Notes under the pieces: model-generated
What the model was told of the DNA's origin: nothing
Databases searched by the model: none
What the model saw: only the letters and a program-made list of their open reading frames with translations
Assembly (NCBI GenBank): GCA_910577095.1
Contig: CAJTLY010000003.1
Location: 4,033-68,032 of the forward strand
Source of the DNA: an uncultured Alphaproteobacteria bacterium
GTDB lineage: Bacteria; Pseudomonadota; Alphaproteobacteria; RF32; CAG-239
Reading direction: 5' to 3'
DNA: 64,000 bases
Shown here: positions 1 to 9,551 of the stretch, piece by piece
Numbering within the stretch: position 1 is the first letter of the stretch
Layout of the letters: each line of letters opens with the position of its first letter
Program-made: the position numbers and the translations under genes

Positions 1-261
1 ATATTTCCACTTGCGGCGTTTTTTGATTTGGGACGGAAAAACGTACCGCAGCGGTTCTTCAATGACAGCGGCGGGTTCAACCGATATGATCGAGGTTTCT
101 TCGCGCAGTTCGCGCCGGGCAGCCTCAATCAAAGATTCCCCGGTTTCGATTCCGCCCTGGGGAAACTGCCAGCCGCCGGGAGTGTCTTTTCTTTCGCACA
201 ACAAAACTTTATCGTTTTGATAAACAACGATTCCGACACATTTGCGATAATTACCGTCCAT
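1..261 (-). CDS. rppH: RNA pyrophosphohydrolase (Nudix), 3' end cut by window edge
   Basis: The visible 87 residues begin MDGNYRKCVGIVVYQ and contain a Nudix box starting GGIETGES and ending RELREETSI, matching the G-x5-E-x7-RE-U-x-EE pattern that binds the catalytic metals. The usual Gly before the last position is Ser. RppH removes pyrophosphate from 5' triphosphate mRNA ends and starts RNase E decay. The frame is open to base 1, so the C-terminal half lies outside. It follows ctpA on the same strand after about 60 bases, the usual alphaproteobacterial order gpmI-envC-ctpA-rppH. Assignment as RppH rather than another Nudix hydrolase rests on sequence feel plus this context. Confidence 0.85.
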   Translation of the reverse strand, partial: MDGNYRKCVGIVVYQNDKVLLCERKDTPGGWQFPQGGIETGESLIEAARRELREETSIISVEPAAVIEEPLRYVFPSQIKKRRKWKY

Positions 262-323
262 TTGCCTTTCCTTTTTCCAAAACAAGGCCGGTTCGGTGCC
301 CTGTCGTTCCGGCCCGAAAGTTT

Positions 324-1637
324 TTATTGCGGGTTGCTGTAGATGCTCAGCGCCTTGATGGTATCGACGGCCCGCAACAGCTGATAATCTTTTTGCAAGT
401 CTTCGTCGCTGCCGTTGTCGGCGTTTTTCTTGTTTTTGTCGCCGGCGGTTTCGATATTGTCGTTTTTGAGTGCGTTTTTGAGCTCGGCTTCGCTGATGGT
501 CATGCCGTCAACGTTCAGCAATTCGATTTTGGCAGGTTTGACCTCAATGTCCGGTTCAATGCCCTTGGCCTGGATCGAACGTCCCGAAGGCGTATAATAG
601 CGGGCGGTGGTCAGGCGGATGGCGCCGTATTTGGGGAACGGAATCACGCTTTGCACCGATCCTTTGCCAAAGGACTTTTCGCCCAGAACAACCGCTCTTT
701 TATGATCTTGCAAAGCGCCGGCAAGAATCTCCGATGCCGAGGCCGAACCGTCGTTGATCAGCACCACAATCGGCAGGCCGGCGGCAATATCGCCTTTGGT
801 GGCATTGTATTTGACGGTGTCTTCTTCGTTGCGCGAGCGGGTGGAAACGATTTCCCCCTTGTCCAGAAACAGGTCGGAAACCGCTACCGCCTGATCCAGC
901 AGGCCGCCGGGATTGTTGCGGACGTCGATCACGACGCCTTTGATCGGCTCTTTGTTCTCTTTGCGTATTTTTTCCAACGCTTCTTTAATGTTCTTGTCGA
1001 TTCCTTCGCTGAAGGAAGAAATGCGGATATAGGCGACGTCTTTGCTTTTAATGTCGCTTTTAACCGAACGGATTTTAATTTCTTCGCGTTTTAAGGTAAC
1101 GTCAAACGGTTTTTCGACGCCGCGACGGATCGTCAGTTTGATTTTGGTGCCGGCTTTGCCGCGCATCTTGTCAACCGCTTCGTTAAGCGACATGCCGACT
1201 ACGGTGGTGCCGTCAAGGCTGATGATGTAGTCGCCGGGTTTCAGGCCTGCTTTGAACGCCGGGGTGTCGTCGATCGGCGAAACCACTTTGACGACGCCGT
1301 TTTCCATCGTGACCTCAAGGCCGAGGCCGCCGAATTTTCCCTGGGTCTGTTCGTTCAGATACTGAAAGCTTTTGGCATCCAAAAAACTGGAATGCGGATC
1401 CAGGGAGGAAAGCATGCCGTTGATCGCCGATTCGATCAGTTTTTTGTCACTGACTTCTTCAACGTAGGAAACTTTGGTTCGTTCCATGATTTCGCCGAGC
1501 ATATTCAACATTTCGTAAGTGTCGACCGCTTCTTCCTCTTCTTTTTGCGACACTTTATTGTCGGCGGCAGTGACGCAACTGGCCGCAGTCATTGAAATAT
1601 TGGCGATTAAAGCGATTATCAGTAATTTTTTCCACAT
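324..1637 (-). CDS. ctpA: Carboxy-terminal processing peptidase (S41 family)
   Basis: A 437-residue periplasmic serine protease that trims or degrades envelope proteins from their C-termini. The N-terminus is hydrophobic (residues 3-20) and ends in AASC, a possible though imperfect lipobox. A PDZ domain at about 95-165 (GLGLEV, GLKPGDYI) selects substrate tails. The S41 core has the nucleophile in GSASASE near residue 300 and the general-base lysine in SFGKGSVQ near 323, so both catalytic residues are present. The C-terminal tail is Lys/Asn rich. It lies 24 bases after envC in the same direction, in a conserved cell-envelope operon. Confidence 0.93.
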   Translation of the reverse strand: MWKKLLIIALIANISMTAASCVTAADNKVSQKEEEEAVDTYEMLNMLGEIMERTKVSYVEEVSDKKLIESAINGMLSSLDPHSSFLDAKSFQYLNEQTQGKFGGLGLEVTMENGVVKVVSPIDDTPAFKAGLKPGDYIISLDGTTVVGMSLNEAVDKMRGKAGTKIKLTIRRGVEKPFDVTLKREEIKIRSVKSDIKSKDVAYIRISSFSEGIDKNIKEALEKIRKENKEPIKGVVIDVRNNPGGLLDQAVAVSDLFLDKGEIVSTRSRNEEDTVKYNATKGDIAAGLPIVVLINDGSASASEILAGALQDHKRAVVLGEKSFGKGSVQSVIPFPKYGAIRLTTARYYTPSGRSIQAKGIEPDIEVKPAKIELLNVDGMTISEAELKNALKNDNIETAGDKNKKNADNGSDEDLQKDYQLLRAVDTIKALSIYSNPQ

Positions 1638-1661
1638 CGTGTTTATCCTGTTTTATTGTTT

Positions 1662-2945
1662 TTATTTGGCGATCCATGCCTCGGGATCAATCGGCCGGCT
1701 GTCTTTACGCAGTTCGACATAAAGTTTGGCATCTTCGTTTTTGGGCATCTGTCCGATCGGTTCCCCGGCCAACAGCATTTGCCCCACCTCGCAGTCAATG
1801 TTTTCCAGTCCGGCCAGCAATGACATATAATGCTCTCCGTGTTCAACGATAATAATTTTTCCGTAGCCGCGGAACGGTCCGGCAAAAATGACCGAGCCGT
1901 CAAACGGCGAAATCACCTGAGCTTCGCTGCGGGTTTTAATCGTAATACCCTTCGAGCTGACGCCTTTGGCGGTTTCCTGGCCGTAGGCAACCACCACCGG
2001 TCCGCGTGCCGGCATCGAAAGCTTGCCTTTGGCTTTTTCAAAGTTTTTGCCGATATCTTTTATAAACGCTGTTTGCTCTTTTATCAAGTCATCGCTGCGC
2101 GCCTGTTCGAGCCGTTCTTTTTCGCGGCGCTGATTAACTGCCAGCGCTTCCTGTTCGGCGCGATAACGTTCCAGCTGTTCACGTTCGCGACGTGCTTTTT
2201 CCAGCCGTTCGCGTTCAATCTTTTCGCGGGCCTTACGTTCTTTTTCCAGTTTCAGCAGCAGTTCCTTGATGTCTTTGGCCTGTGCGGCCAGCTGCTGAAT
2301 CTTTTGCTTGGCGGCGGCACTCCGGGTCTCGATCCGACTGCGGATTTTTGACTTTTTCTGTATCAGCTCTTTCATTTGGCGGTGTTCTTTTTCCAACGCC
2401 AGCTTACTGCGGGAAATGTTTTTGACCTGTTGTTCGATTTTGCTTTTTTTGGCGGCGATATTGTTGAGTTTGTCGCGAATCTGAGCGGCTTCTTCGGCCA
2501 GAAAAGGTACGGTTTCGCGCAGCAACATCGCGCTGCGAATAATCTCGACCGGGGTCAGCGGCTGAACAAACAGGGATTCGGTCGGCTTGAGGGCCAGATT
2601 CTGCAAGGCGTATAAGGTCTTGATCAGGTTCTCGTCTTCGGCCATAAAGTTTTCTTCGGCAGCTTTGAGCTCTTTTTGCAAAGCGGCCAGTTCTTTTTCT
2701 GTTCGTGAAATTTTGTCTTCGGTATTTTGAATTTGCTTGGCTTTTTTGACCATTTGACGGCTGACCTCCGCCATTTCGACGCTGATCTGGGCGGCTTGGG
2801 CCTGCAGGCGCTTATGCTCGACGCTTTTTTGTTCGACCTGCATCTGAATCGCTTCCAGATCTTTTTTGGAGACGACCGCCGCCGCTGCCGATGATGCAAT
2901 CAGCAGAAAGCTTACGACGGTAAAAATGACGGTTTGCAGTTTCAA
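1662..2945 (-). CDS. envC: Murein hydrolase activator EnvC (degenerate LytM/M23)
   Basis: A 427-residue periplasmic protein with a signal peptide (residues 1-23), a very long Lys/Glu/Gln-rich coiled coil (about 27-300), and a C-terminal LytM domain (about 310-427). The metal-binding HxH of active M23 peptidases is replaced: the equivalent segment reads LYVELRKD. This is the degenerate pattern of EnvC/NlpD activators rather than hydrolases. In the family the coiled coil is recruited by FtsEX at the septum and the LytM domain activates amidases. It sits between gpmI and ctpA, 23 bases after gpmI. Confidence 0.9.
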   Translation of the reverse strand: MKLQTVIFTVVSFLLIASSAAAAVVSKKDLEAIQMQVEQKSVEHKRLQAQAAQISVEMAEVSRQMVKKAKQIQNTEDKISRTEKELAALQKELKAAEENFMAEDENLIKTLYALQNLALKPTESLFVQPLTPVEIIRSAMLLRETVPFLAEEAAQIRDKLNNIAAKKSKIEQQVKNISRSKLALEKEHRQMKELIQKKSKIRSRIETRSAAAKQKIQQLAAQAKDIKELLLKLEKERKAREKIERERLEKARREREQLERYRAEQEALAVNQRREKERLEQARSDDLIKEQTAFIKDIGKNFEKAKGKLSMPARGPVVVAYGQETAKGVSSKGITIKTRSEAQVISPFDGSVIFAGPFRGYGKIIIVEHGEHYMSLLAGLENIDCEVGQMLLAGEPIGQMPKNEDAKLYVELRKDSRPIDPEAWIAK

Positions 2946-2968
2946 CGGCGTTCGTCCCCTTCAGAGTC

Positions 2969-4504
2969 TTATTGACGGATCAGCAACGATTTTCCGGTCA
3001 TTTCGGCCGGTTTCTCGATTTTCAGCAAATCGAGAAGCGTCGGCGAGATGTCGGCCAGTTTGCCGTTGTCCAATGCGGTAACGTCTTTGGGACCGTTGAC
3101 CAAAACGGCCTGAACGTCGCCGACGGTGTGGGCGGTATAAGGCTGTCCGGTTTTTTCGTCAACCATCTTTTCCGCATTGCCGTGGTCGGCGGTGACCAAA
3201 AGGACGCCGTCGACGTCTTTGATCGCTTTGACCACTTTGCCGAGACAGTCGTCTACCGCGGCAACCGCTTTCAAAGCCGCTTCCATGATTCCGGTGTGGC
3301 CGACCATGTCGCCGTTGGCAAAATTGCAGATGATGACGTCAAATTTCTGATTTTCAATCGCGTCGACCAAATGTTCTGTCACTTCATAAACGGACATCTC
3401 CGGTTTGAGGTCATAAGTGGCAACTTTCGGGCTCGGCACCAAAATGCGCGATTCTCCGGCAAATTCTTTTTCTTCGCCGCCGTTAAAGAAGAAGGTAACG
3501 TGAGCGTATTTTTCGGTTTCGGCAATGCGCAGCTGGCTCAGGCCGTGTTCTGCAATCACTTCGCCGAAAATATGGGTCAGCGCTTCGGGCGGGAACACGG
3601 TTTGCATAAAGCGGTTGTGGTCAACCGAATATTCGGTCATGCCGACCGCCATTGACAAGTCGATAACTTTTTTGCGCGCAAACCCGTCAAAGGTTTTATC
3701 GGCCAGTGCATATAGAATTTCACGGGCACGGTCGGCGCGGAAGTTGGCCATCAGAACGGCGTCGCCGTCCGCAAACCCGTGATAGTCGCCGATTACGCAG
3801 GGAATCACGAATTCGTCGCTGACTTTGTCGGCGTACGAGGCTTTAACGGCATCGACGGCGTTGTCGTAACGCTTGCCGTCGGCCAGAACCATGTTGTCAT
3901 AGGCCTTTTCGACCCGGTCCCAGCGCTTGTCGCGGTCCATCGCATAGAAACGGCCGGCCACCGTCGCAATTTTGACATTTGCCATTTCTGCGGTTTCTTT
4001 TTCAAATTCTTCTACGAATCCGGCGGCCGATTCCGGCGGCGTGTCACGACCGTCCAAAAAGGCGTGAACGTCGGTTTTGATACCGTGACGATTAAGAATA
4101 TCCGCCAGGGCGACAATATGCTTCTGCGAAGAATGCACGCCTCCCGGGGACATCAGCCCCATCAGATGACAGGTTTTGCCGTTGTTCTTCAGGGTGTCGA
4201 TCAGCTTGAGCAAGACCGGATTTTCGGCCAGGCTTCCGTTTTGAACCGCAAGGTCAATCTTGGGCAGATCCTGCATAACTACCCGTCCGGCGCCGAGATT
4301 GGTATGGCCGACTTCCGAATTGCCCATCTGCCCGTCCGGCAGACCGACCGCAAGGCCCGAGGTTTGAATCAGGCAGTGGGGATATTCCTGCAGGCAGCGG
4401 TGCCAGTTGGGCGTGTGTCCTTGTTCGATGGCGTTGTCGGCGGTAATCTCTTTGCGATAGCCCCAGCCGTCGAGAATTAACAACATTACAGGTTTTTGTT
4501 TCAT
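2969..4504 (-). CDS. gpmI: 2,3-bisphosphoglycerate-independent phosphoglycerate mutase
   Basis: A 511-residue cytoplasmic glycolytic enzyme that interconverts 3- and 2-phosphoglycerate using two Mn2+ ions and a phosphoserine intermediate. The start LLILDGWGYR carries the first metal Asp. GNSEVGHTNLGAGR contains the catalytic Ser near residue 62. GRDTPPESAAG and TADHGNAEKM are further family signatures. The length is normal. It is the first gene of the leftward gpmI-envC-ctpA-rppH run. Confidence 0.96.
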   Translation of the reverse strand: MKQKPVMLLILDGWGYRKEITADNAIEQGHTPNWHRCLQEYPHCLIQTSGLAVGLPDGQMGNSEVGHTNLGAGRVVMQDLPKIDLAVQNGSLAENPVLLKLIDTLKNNGKTCHLMGLMSPGGVHSSQKHIVALADILNRHGIKTDVHAFLDGRDTPPESAAGFVEEFEKETAEMANVKIATVAGRFYAMDRDKRWDRVEKAYDNMVLADGKRYDNAVDAVKASYADKVSDEFVIPCVIGDYHGFADGDAVLMANFRADRAREILYALADKTFDGFARKKVIDLSMAVGMTEYSVDHNRFMQTVFPPEALTHIFGEVIAEHGLSQLRIAETEKYAHVTFFFNGGEEKEFAGESRILVPSPKVATYDLKPEMSVYEVTEHLVDAIENQKFDVIICNFANGDMVGHTGIMEAALKAVAAVDDCLGKVVKAIKDVDGVLLVTADHGNAEKMVDEKTGQPYTAHTVGDVQAVLVNGPKDVTALDNGKLADISPTLLDLLKIEKPAEMTGKSLLIRQ

Positions 4505-4603
4505 GATGTTTTCCTTACTTTTCGGTTACGATTCTTATTGCACTTGATTATATATAATAACTTTTAGAATAAAAGCCCTAAATTGATCTCTTTTTTAGAA
4601 AAA

Positions 4604-6493
4604 TTATCCGTCGTTTTCCGCCGCAAGCATGACTTTTTTCCATATTTCGGCGGGAAGCGTTCCGCCGCCGACGCCGTTCATCGGCGTATTGTCGTCGTTA
4701 CCGACCCAGACCGCGGCAACGTAGTGTTCGGTAAAGCCGACAAACCATGCGTCGCGATAATCTTGGGAAGTACCGGTTTTTCCGGCGGCAAAAAACGGCA
4801 GTTGCGCCCGTTTGCCGGTGCCGCGGCTGATTACTTTTTCCATCATCCGGGTGATGTTTTTAACCGCGCCGGGGTCTAGAATACGTTGCGGTTCTTCCTC
4901 ACTGATGCGGGTATAGACCGGATAACCGTCTTTGGTATAAATTTCGGTAATCGAATAAGGCCAGGTGGCATAACCGCCGTTGGCAATCGCCGAATAAGCC
5001 ACCGCCATATCGATGACTTTTACGCCCGAACTGCCGAGAGCCATTGCCGGAGTATTGTCAATCGGCGTCGATATGCCGGTTTTGTGAGCGGTGCGGATGA
5101 TTTCTTTGCGCGGCATCTGCTGTGCCAGATAAACGGTCGCGAGGTTGAGCGAACGGATAAAAGCGTTTTCAAATGTCACCGTGCCGTAATATTTTTTATC
5201 GTAATTTTCCGGCTTCCAGTTGCCGATCGTAATCGGAAAATCTTCCAACGTATCGTCGCGTTTCCAGCCGTTTTCGAGCGCGGTCAGATAAACAAAAGTC
5301 TTGAAGGAAGAACCCGGTTGGCGCAAAGCCTGAGTGGCGCGGTTAAACTGGCTTTTTTCATAATTGACGCCGCCGGCCATCGCTTTGACGGCGCCGTTTT
5401 TATCCAAAACCACCACCGCACCGTTGGTAACGTTCTTGGTTTTCGCATTGGCAAAAATTACCTCGCGCAGGGCGGATTCCGCAGCTTTCTGAATTTCTGT
5501 GTCGAGAGTTGTGTAAACGTTGATGTCGTTTTCGCGTTCGCCGATATAAGCGTTGACTTCCGCATATACCCAGTCGGCAAAATACTTGCCGCCTTCCAGC
5601 TTGTCATGTATCTGGGCGCCGATCGGCATTCTGAGGGCTGCTGTTTTTTGTTCGGGAGCGATGATGGCGGTATCGACCATGTTTTGCAAAACCACCGCCG
5701 CCCGGGCAACCGAACGCTCAAGGTCGGCTGCCGGGTTGTAACGTGCCGGCGCTTTCAGCAAACCGGCCAAAATGGCGCCTTCGAGCATGTTGAGGTCGCG
5801 CGAGCTTTTTTGAAAATATTTTTGCGAGGCCGCTTCAATGCCGTAAGTGCCGCTTCCCATATAAACGCGGTTGAGATAAAGGGTAAGGATCTGGTCTTTG
5901 GAAAATTTGCTTTCCAGCCAAAAAGCCATCAACAGTTCCTGAACCTTGCGGCGGATGTTTTTTTGCGGAGTCAGAAACAGATTTTTCGCCACCTGCTGGG
6001 TGATGGTACTGCCGCCCTGGGCATAACGTCCCTTGACAAGGTTGGCAACCATCGCACGGGTGAAAGCAATCGGATCAAAACCGAAATGGGAATAAAAACG
6101 GCGGTCTTCGGTGGCAATAATGGCGTTTTTGACATAAGAAGGCAGTTCCGAGGGATAAACCACTTCGGAATAAACATTGCCGAAACTTCGGATTTCCTGT
6201 CCGTTTTCGGCAATGACGGTCGTCGACGGCTGCCGGGTGCGGGAAACGGCCTGTTCGATGTCGGGGAGAGTTGCAAAACAATAGGCAACGTACAGGGCCA
6301 AAGCCGCCGCCGTGATCAGTCCGGCCGTCAGCAGCAGTTTCCACCGGCTGAAACCTTTTGGGTGCCGCCGGGAAGTTTTTCTCTTGGCTTTGGTGTTTTT
6401 CTTAGGCGTGCCGTCTGCATTTTTTTTGTTTTTTTTGCCGCTGTTTTTTTTGTCGGTGCCGTTTTTCCTGCTTTTAGTCTTAATTTCCGCCAT
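4604..6493 (-). CDS. Class A penicillin-binding protein (GT51 + transpeptidase)
   Basis: A 629-residue bifunctional peptidoglycan synthase. It has a very basic cytoplasmic tail (about 50 residues, mostly Lys/Asn/Arg), one transmembrane helix near 52-75, and a GT51 glycosyltransferase with EDRRFYSHFGFDP (catalytic Glu near 129), GGSTITQQVAKNL and LYLNRVYMGSGTYG. The transpeptidase motifs are SSFK (near 394), SLN (near 448) and KTGTSQ (near 572). It lacks the large OB-type insert of typical PBP1A, so it resembles the shorter PBP1a/2a or PbpC-like class. It stands alone, 99 bases downstream of a leftward operon and divergent from polA. Confidence 0.92.
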   Translation of the reverse strand: MAEIKTKSRKNGTDKKNSGKKNKKNADGTPKKNTKAKRKTSRRHPKGFSRWKLLLTAGLITAAALALYVAYCFATLPDIEQAVSRTRQPSTTVIAENGQEIRSFGNVYSEVVYPSELPSYVKNAIIATEDRRFYSHFGFDPIAFTRAMVANLVKGRYAQGGSTITQQVAKNLFLTPQKNIRRKVQELLMAFWLESKFSKDQILTLYLNRVYMGSGTYGIEAASQKYFQKSSRDLNMLEGAILAGLLKAPARYNPAADLERSVARAAVVLQNMVDTAIIAPEQKTAALRMPIGAQIHDKLEGGKYFADWVYAEVNAYIGERENDINVYTTLDTEIQKAAESALREVIFANAKTKNVTNGAVVVLDKNGAVKAMAGGVNYEKSQFNRATQALRQPGSSFKTFVYLTALENGWKRDDTLEDFPITIGNWKPENYDKKYYGTVTFENAFIRSLNLATVYLAQQMPRKEIIRTAHKTGISTPIDNTPAMALGSSGVKVIDMAVAYSAIANGGYATWPYSITEIYTKDGYPVYTRISEEEPQRILDPGAVKNITRMMEKVISRGTGKRAQLPFFAAGKTGTSQDYRDAWFVGFTEHYVAAVWVGNDDNTPMNGVGGGTLPAEIWKKVMLAAENDG

Positions 6494-6577
6494 TTTTGTT
6501 TCCTGATTTCGATTCGCTGCCGCAAATTATAAATTAAAAATGTCACTAATAAGTTAAGCATAAAATTTATTTCGCGG

Positions 6578-6606
6578 TTGGCTTGTTGTCTTTAATGGGT
6601 TATATT
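6578..6606 (+). promoter_or_regulatory. Putative sigma70 promoter of polA
   Basis: TTGGCT, a 17-base spacer and TATATT. Transcription would begin near 6613, downstream of the possible early start codon at 6605, which supports translation from the ATG at 6647. Confidence 0.5.
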
Positions 6607-6646
6607 GTTCCAAGAAATAAATTGTGATGGACGGGAGGCTGGTCAG

Positions 6647-9415
6647 ATGACGGCAAAAATATGTTTGATTGACGGTTCGGGGTATATTTTCCGCGCGTTT
6701 TACGGATTGCCGCCGCTTAATGCGCCCGACGGCACCCCGGTTAATGCCGTTTACGGTTTTACCAACATGTTTTTGAAACTGACCGCCAAAATCGGCTGCG
6801 ATTATACGTTGGTGTTGTTTGATGCCAAACGGCGCAATTTTCGCAACGACATTTTTCCCGAATACAAGGCTACCCGCCGCGAGATTCCCGAAGATCTGAT
6901 CCCCCAGTTTCCGATCATTCATGACGCAGTGTCTGCATTGCGGCTGAACTTTCTGGAAATGGACGGCTTTGAGGCCGACGATCTGATTGCCACCTATGCC
7001 AAAATGGCGCTCGATGACGGGATGGAAGTGGTGGTTATTTCCGGCGATAAGGACTTGATGCAGCTGATTCGTCCCGGAGTTGAGTTTTACGACCCGATGA
7101 AAGACAAATTTTTTACCGCCGAAGACGTTAAGGAAAAATTCGGGGTTTATCCCGACAAGGTGGTGGACGTTCAGGCTCTTTCGGGCGACAGCACCGACAA
7201 TGTGCCGGGGGTTCCCGGCATCGGTCCGAAAACGGCGGCCGAGTTGGTCAATACTTTCGGTTCGCTGGAGCAGGTGCTGGAACATGCCGGCGAAATCAAA
7301 CAGAACAAACGTCGCGAAGTGTTGCTGGCCAACCTTGACAATGCGCGCATTTCCAAGCGGCTGGTCAAACTGCGCGATGACGTTCCGGTCGAAAAAGGCC
7401 CCCGCGACTATCCCTGCCGCTGCCCCGATTTAGCGGTTATTGAAGCTTTTGTGGTCAAATACGGTTTTAACAGTCTCAAGCCGCGGGTCGGGCGCTGGGT
7501 GGAAGAACAATGCAAGAAAAGTTATCCCGGTACCGCAGCCGCGCCTGTTTCTGCGGTCGCCGAGCCGGAAAAAGACTATGAAACCGTGACCGATGCCGCG
7601 GCTTTGCGAAGATGGAAAAAACAAATAACCGTTGACGGCAGTTTTGCGTTCAAAGTTCTTGCCGCAGGACCCAACCCGGTGTTTGACCGTCCGGTCGGCA
7701 TCGCTGTGTCGGTGGCGGGTCGCCGTGCCGCCTACATTCCGTTCCCCGGCGGCGGCAACGACGGCGGCGAAACGCCCGATCTTTTTTCCGTTGCCGAAGA
7801 AAAAAATCCCAACACCCTGTCCGTCGGCGAAATTTCCGCTTTTCTGTTTCCGTTGCTGGCCGATCGTTCGATTTTAAAAATCGGTCATGATTTGAAACGC
7901 GATCTGCATTATATTTGCAACTTTTTTAACCAAACGGTCGATTTTTTCCCTTATGACGATATTGAAATTATCTCTTATGTTCTCGATTCGACGGCGCACG
8001 GTCACGGGCTGAAAGAGCTGGCGGATTTGTTTCTTGACTATAAAATGATCAATCCCGATATCGTGTTTGGGGTCGGCAAGCAGAAAATCGGTGCCGCCCA
8101 ACTGGACTTAAACGTTGCGGTCGGCTATTTGTGCGAACAGGCCGATACGGTGTTTCGCCTTCATACGGTTCTGCGGCCGCGGCTGATAACGGAGCATATG
8201 GCGACCGTCTACGAACACTATGACCGGCCGTTGGCGACAACCTTGTTCGAAATGGAGAAAAACGGAGTCCGGATAGATGTCGGCGGCTTAAAAGGATTAA
8301 GCGGCGAACTGGAAATCCGTCAACGCGCGCTGGAAAAAGAAATTTTCGAACTGGCGGGAGAGGAGTTTAATCTCGGTTCGCCCAAACAAATCGGCGAAAT
8401 CTTGTACAATAAACTCGGGCTGAAGGGCAAAAAAAACGCCGGCGGCGCTTTTCAGACCGGTGCCGGCGTGTTGGAACAGATGGCGGAAAATCATCCGCTG
8501 CCGGCCAAAATTTTGGACTGGCGCGCGGCGGCGAAGCTGAAGTCGACTTATACCGATGCCCTGTTGCCGCTGGTTGACAAAAACGAGCGCGTTCATACCA
8601 CCTACAGTCAAACCACCGTCAATACCGGCCGCTTGTCGTCGGTCAATCCCAACTTGCAGAATATTCCGATTCGCAGCGAGGAGGGGTTGAAAATCCGCCG
8701 TTGTTTTGTTGCCCGGCCCGGTTATAAACTGGTTTCGGCCGATTATTCTCAGGTAGAGTTGCGGCTGATGGCGGTGATTGCCGACGTTAAGGCGCTCAAA
8801 GAGGCTTTTGCCGCCGGGCTGGATATTCATACCGCTACCGCGATGCAGGTTTTCGGGCTTTCGCACGAGGAAGTGACGCCAAACGTTCGCCGCCATGCCA
8901 AAGCCATCAATTTCGGGGTGATTTACGGTATTTCGCAATACGGTCTGGCCAAACAAATCGGCATTTCCAACGACGAAGCCAAACAGTATATCGATGCCTA
9001 TTTTGCCAAGATGCCCGAAATTCGCCTTTATATGGAAAAAACGATCGCCTTTGCGCGCAAATACGGTTATGTGGTAACGCCGTTCGGCCGCAAATGCGCG
9101 GTGCCGGGCATTAACGACAAAAATCAGCGCATATCTTCTTTTGCCGAACGGGCGGCGATCAACGCGCCGTTGCAGGGCGGCGCCGCCGATATCATGAAAA
9201 AAGCGATGAACGAGGTGTTGGTGCGCTTGAAAGCCAGCGGTCTGGAGGCGCGGATTTTGCTTCAGGTTCATGACGAAATGGTGCTCGAAGCGGCGGAAAA
9301 GGACGCCGAAGCCGCGGCGGAACTGTTAAAAAGCACGATGGAAAACATTGTTGATTATGACGTTGCTTTCATTGCCGAAGTCGGAATTGGCGACAATTGG
9401 GCCGAAGCCCACTGA
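6647..9415 (+). CDS. polA: DNA polymerase I
   Basis: A 922-residue DNA repair and Okazaki-fragment processing polymerase. I chose the ATG at 6647 because GGGAGG lies 8 bases before it and the earlier in-frame start would overlap the promoter. Residues 1-290 are the 5'-3' FEN-type nuclease (GDKDLMQL, GIGPKTAAEL). Residues 320-510 are the 3'-5' exonuclease fold, and 520-922 the polymerase, with DYSQVELRL (near 698), RRHAKAINFGVIYG and VHDEMVLE (near 874). In the exonuclease fold the first motif, FAFDTET in E. coli, reads FAFKVLA near residue 333, so two metal-binding acids are missing, while GHDLKRD and QADTVF keep the other Asp residues. Proofreading is therefore probably lost. Confidence 0.95.
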   Translation: MTAKICLIDGSGYIFRAFYGLPPLNAPDGTPVNAVYGFTNMFLKLTAKIGCDYTLVLFDAKRRNFRNDIFPEYKATRREIPEDLIPQFPIIHDAVSALRLNFLEMDGFEADDLIATYAKMALDDGMEVVVISGDKDLMQLIRPGVEFYDPMKDKFFTAEDVKEKFGVYPDKVVDVQALSGDSTDNVPGVPGIGPKTAAELVNTFGSLEQVLEHAGEIKQNKRREVLLANLDNARISKRLVKLRDDVPVEKGPRDYPCRCPDLAVIEAFVVKYGFNSLKPRVGRWVEEQCKKSYPGTAAAPVSAVAEPEKDYETVTDAAALRRWKKQITVDGSFAFKVLAAGPNPVFDRPVGIAVSVAGRRAAYIPFPGGGNDGGETPDLFSVAEEKNPNTLSVGEISAFLFPLLADRSILKIGHDLKRDLHYICNFFNQTVDFFPYDDIEIISYVLDSTAHGHGLKELADLFLDYKMINPDIVFGVGKQKIGAAQLDLNVAVGYLCEQADTVFRLHTVLRPRLITEHMATVYEHYDRPLATTLFEMEKNGVRIDVGGLKGLSGELEIRQRALEKEIFELAGEEFNLGSPKQIGEILYNKLGLKGKKNAGGAFQTGAGVLEQMAENHPLPAKILDWRAAAKLKSTYTDALLPLVDKNERVHTTYSQTTVNTGRLSSVNPNLQNIPIRSEEGLKIRRCFVARPGYKLVSADYSQVELRLMAVIADVKALKEAFAAGLDIHTATAMQVFGLSHEEVTPNVRRHAKAINFGVIYGISQYGLAKQIGISNDEAKQYIDAYFAKMPEIRLYMEKTIAFARKYGYVVTPFGRKCAVPGINDKNQRISSFAERAAINAPLQGGAADIMKKAMNEVLVRLKASGLEARILLQVHDEMVLEAAEKDAEAAAELLKSTMENIVDYDVAFIAEVGIGDNWAEAH

Positions 9416-9475
9416 GACAGGGACGCAAAACATCGGAAAATATGCACAAAAACGTTAAAATTCCTCACTTTTCGC

Positions 9476-9504
9476 TTGGGTTTCGCAACAAAATATTGTA
9501 TGTT
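9476..9504 (+). promoter_or_regulatory. Putative sigma70 promoter of gyrB
   Basis: TTGGGT, 17 bases, TATGTT. Transcription would start near 9511, about 40 bases before the chosen gyrB start codon. Confidence 0.45.
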
Positions 9505-9551
9505 CATAACAGCAAAAACGTATCAAAATTAATTTGAAGGAAGAAGCACTT

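Noticed and set aside
9534..9551. Earlier TTG start for gyrB
   Set aside because: It lies before and within the AAGGAAG ribosome binding site used by the ATG at 9552.
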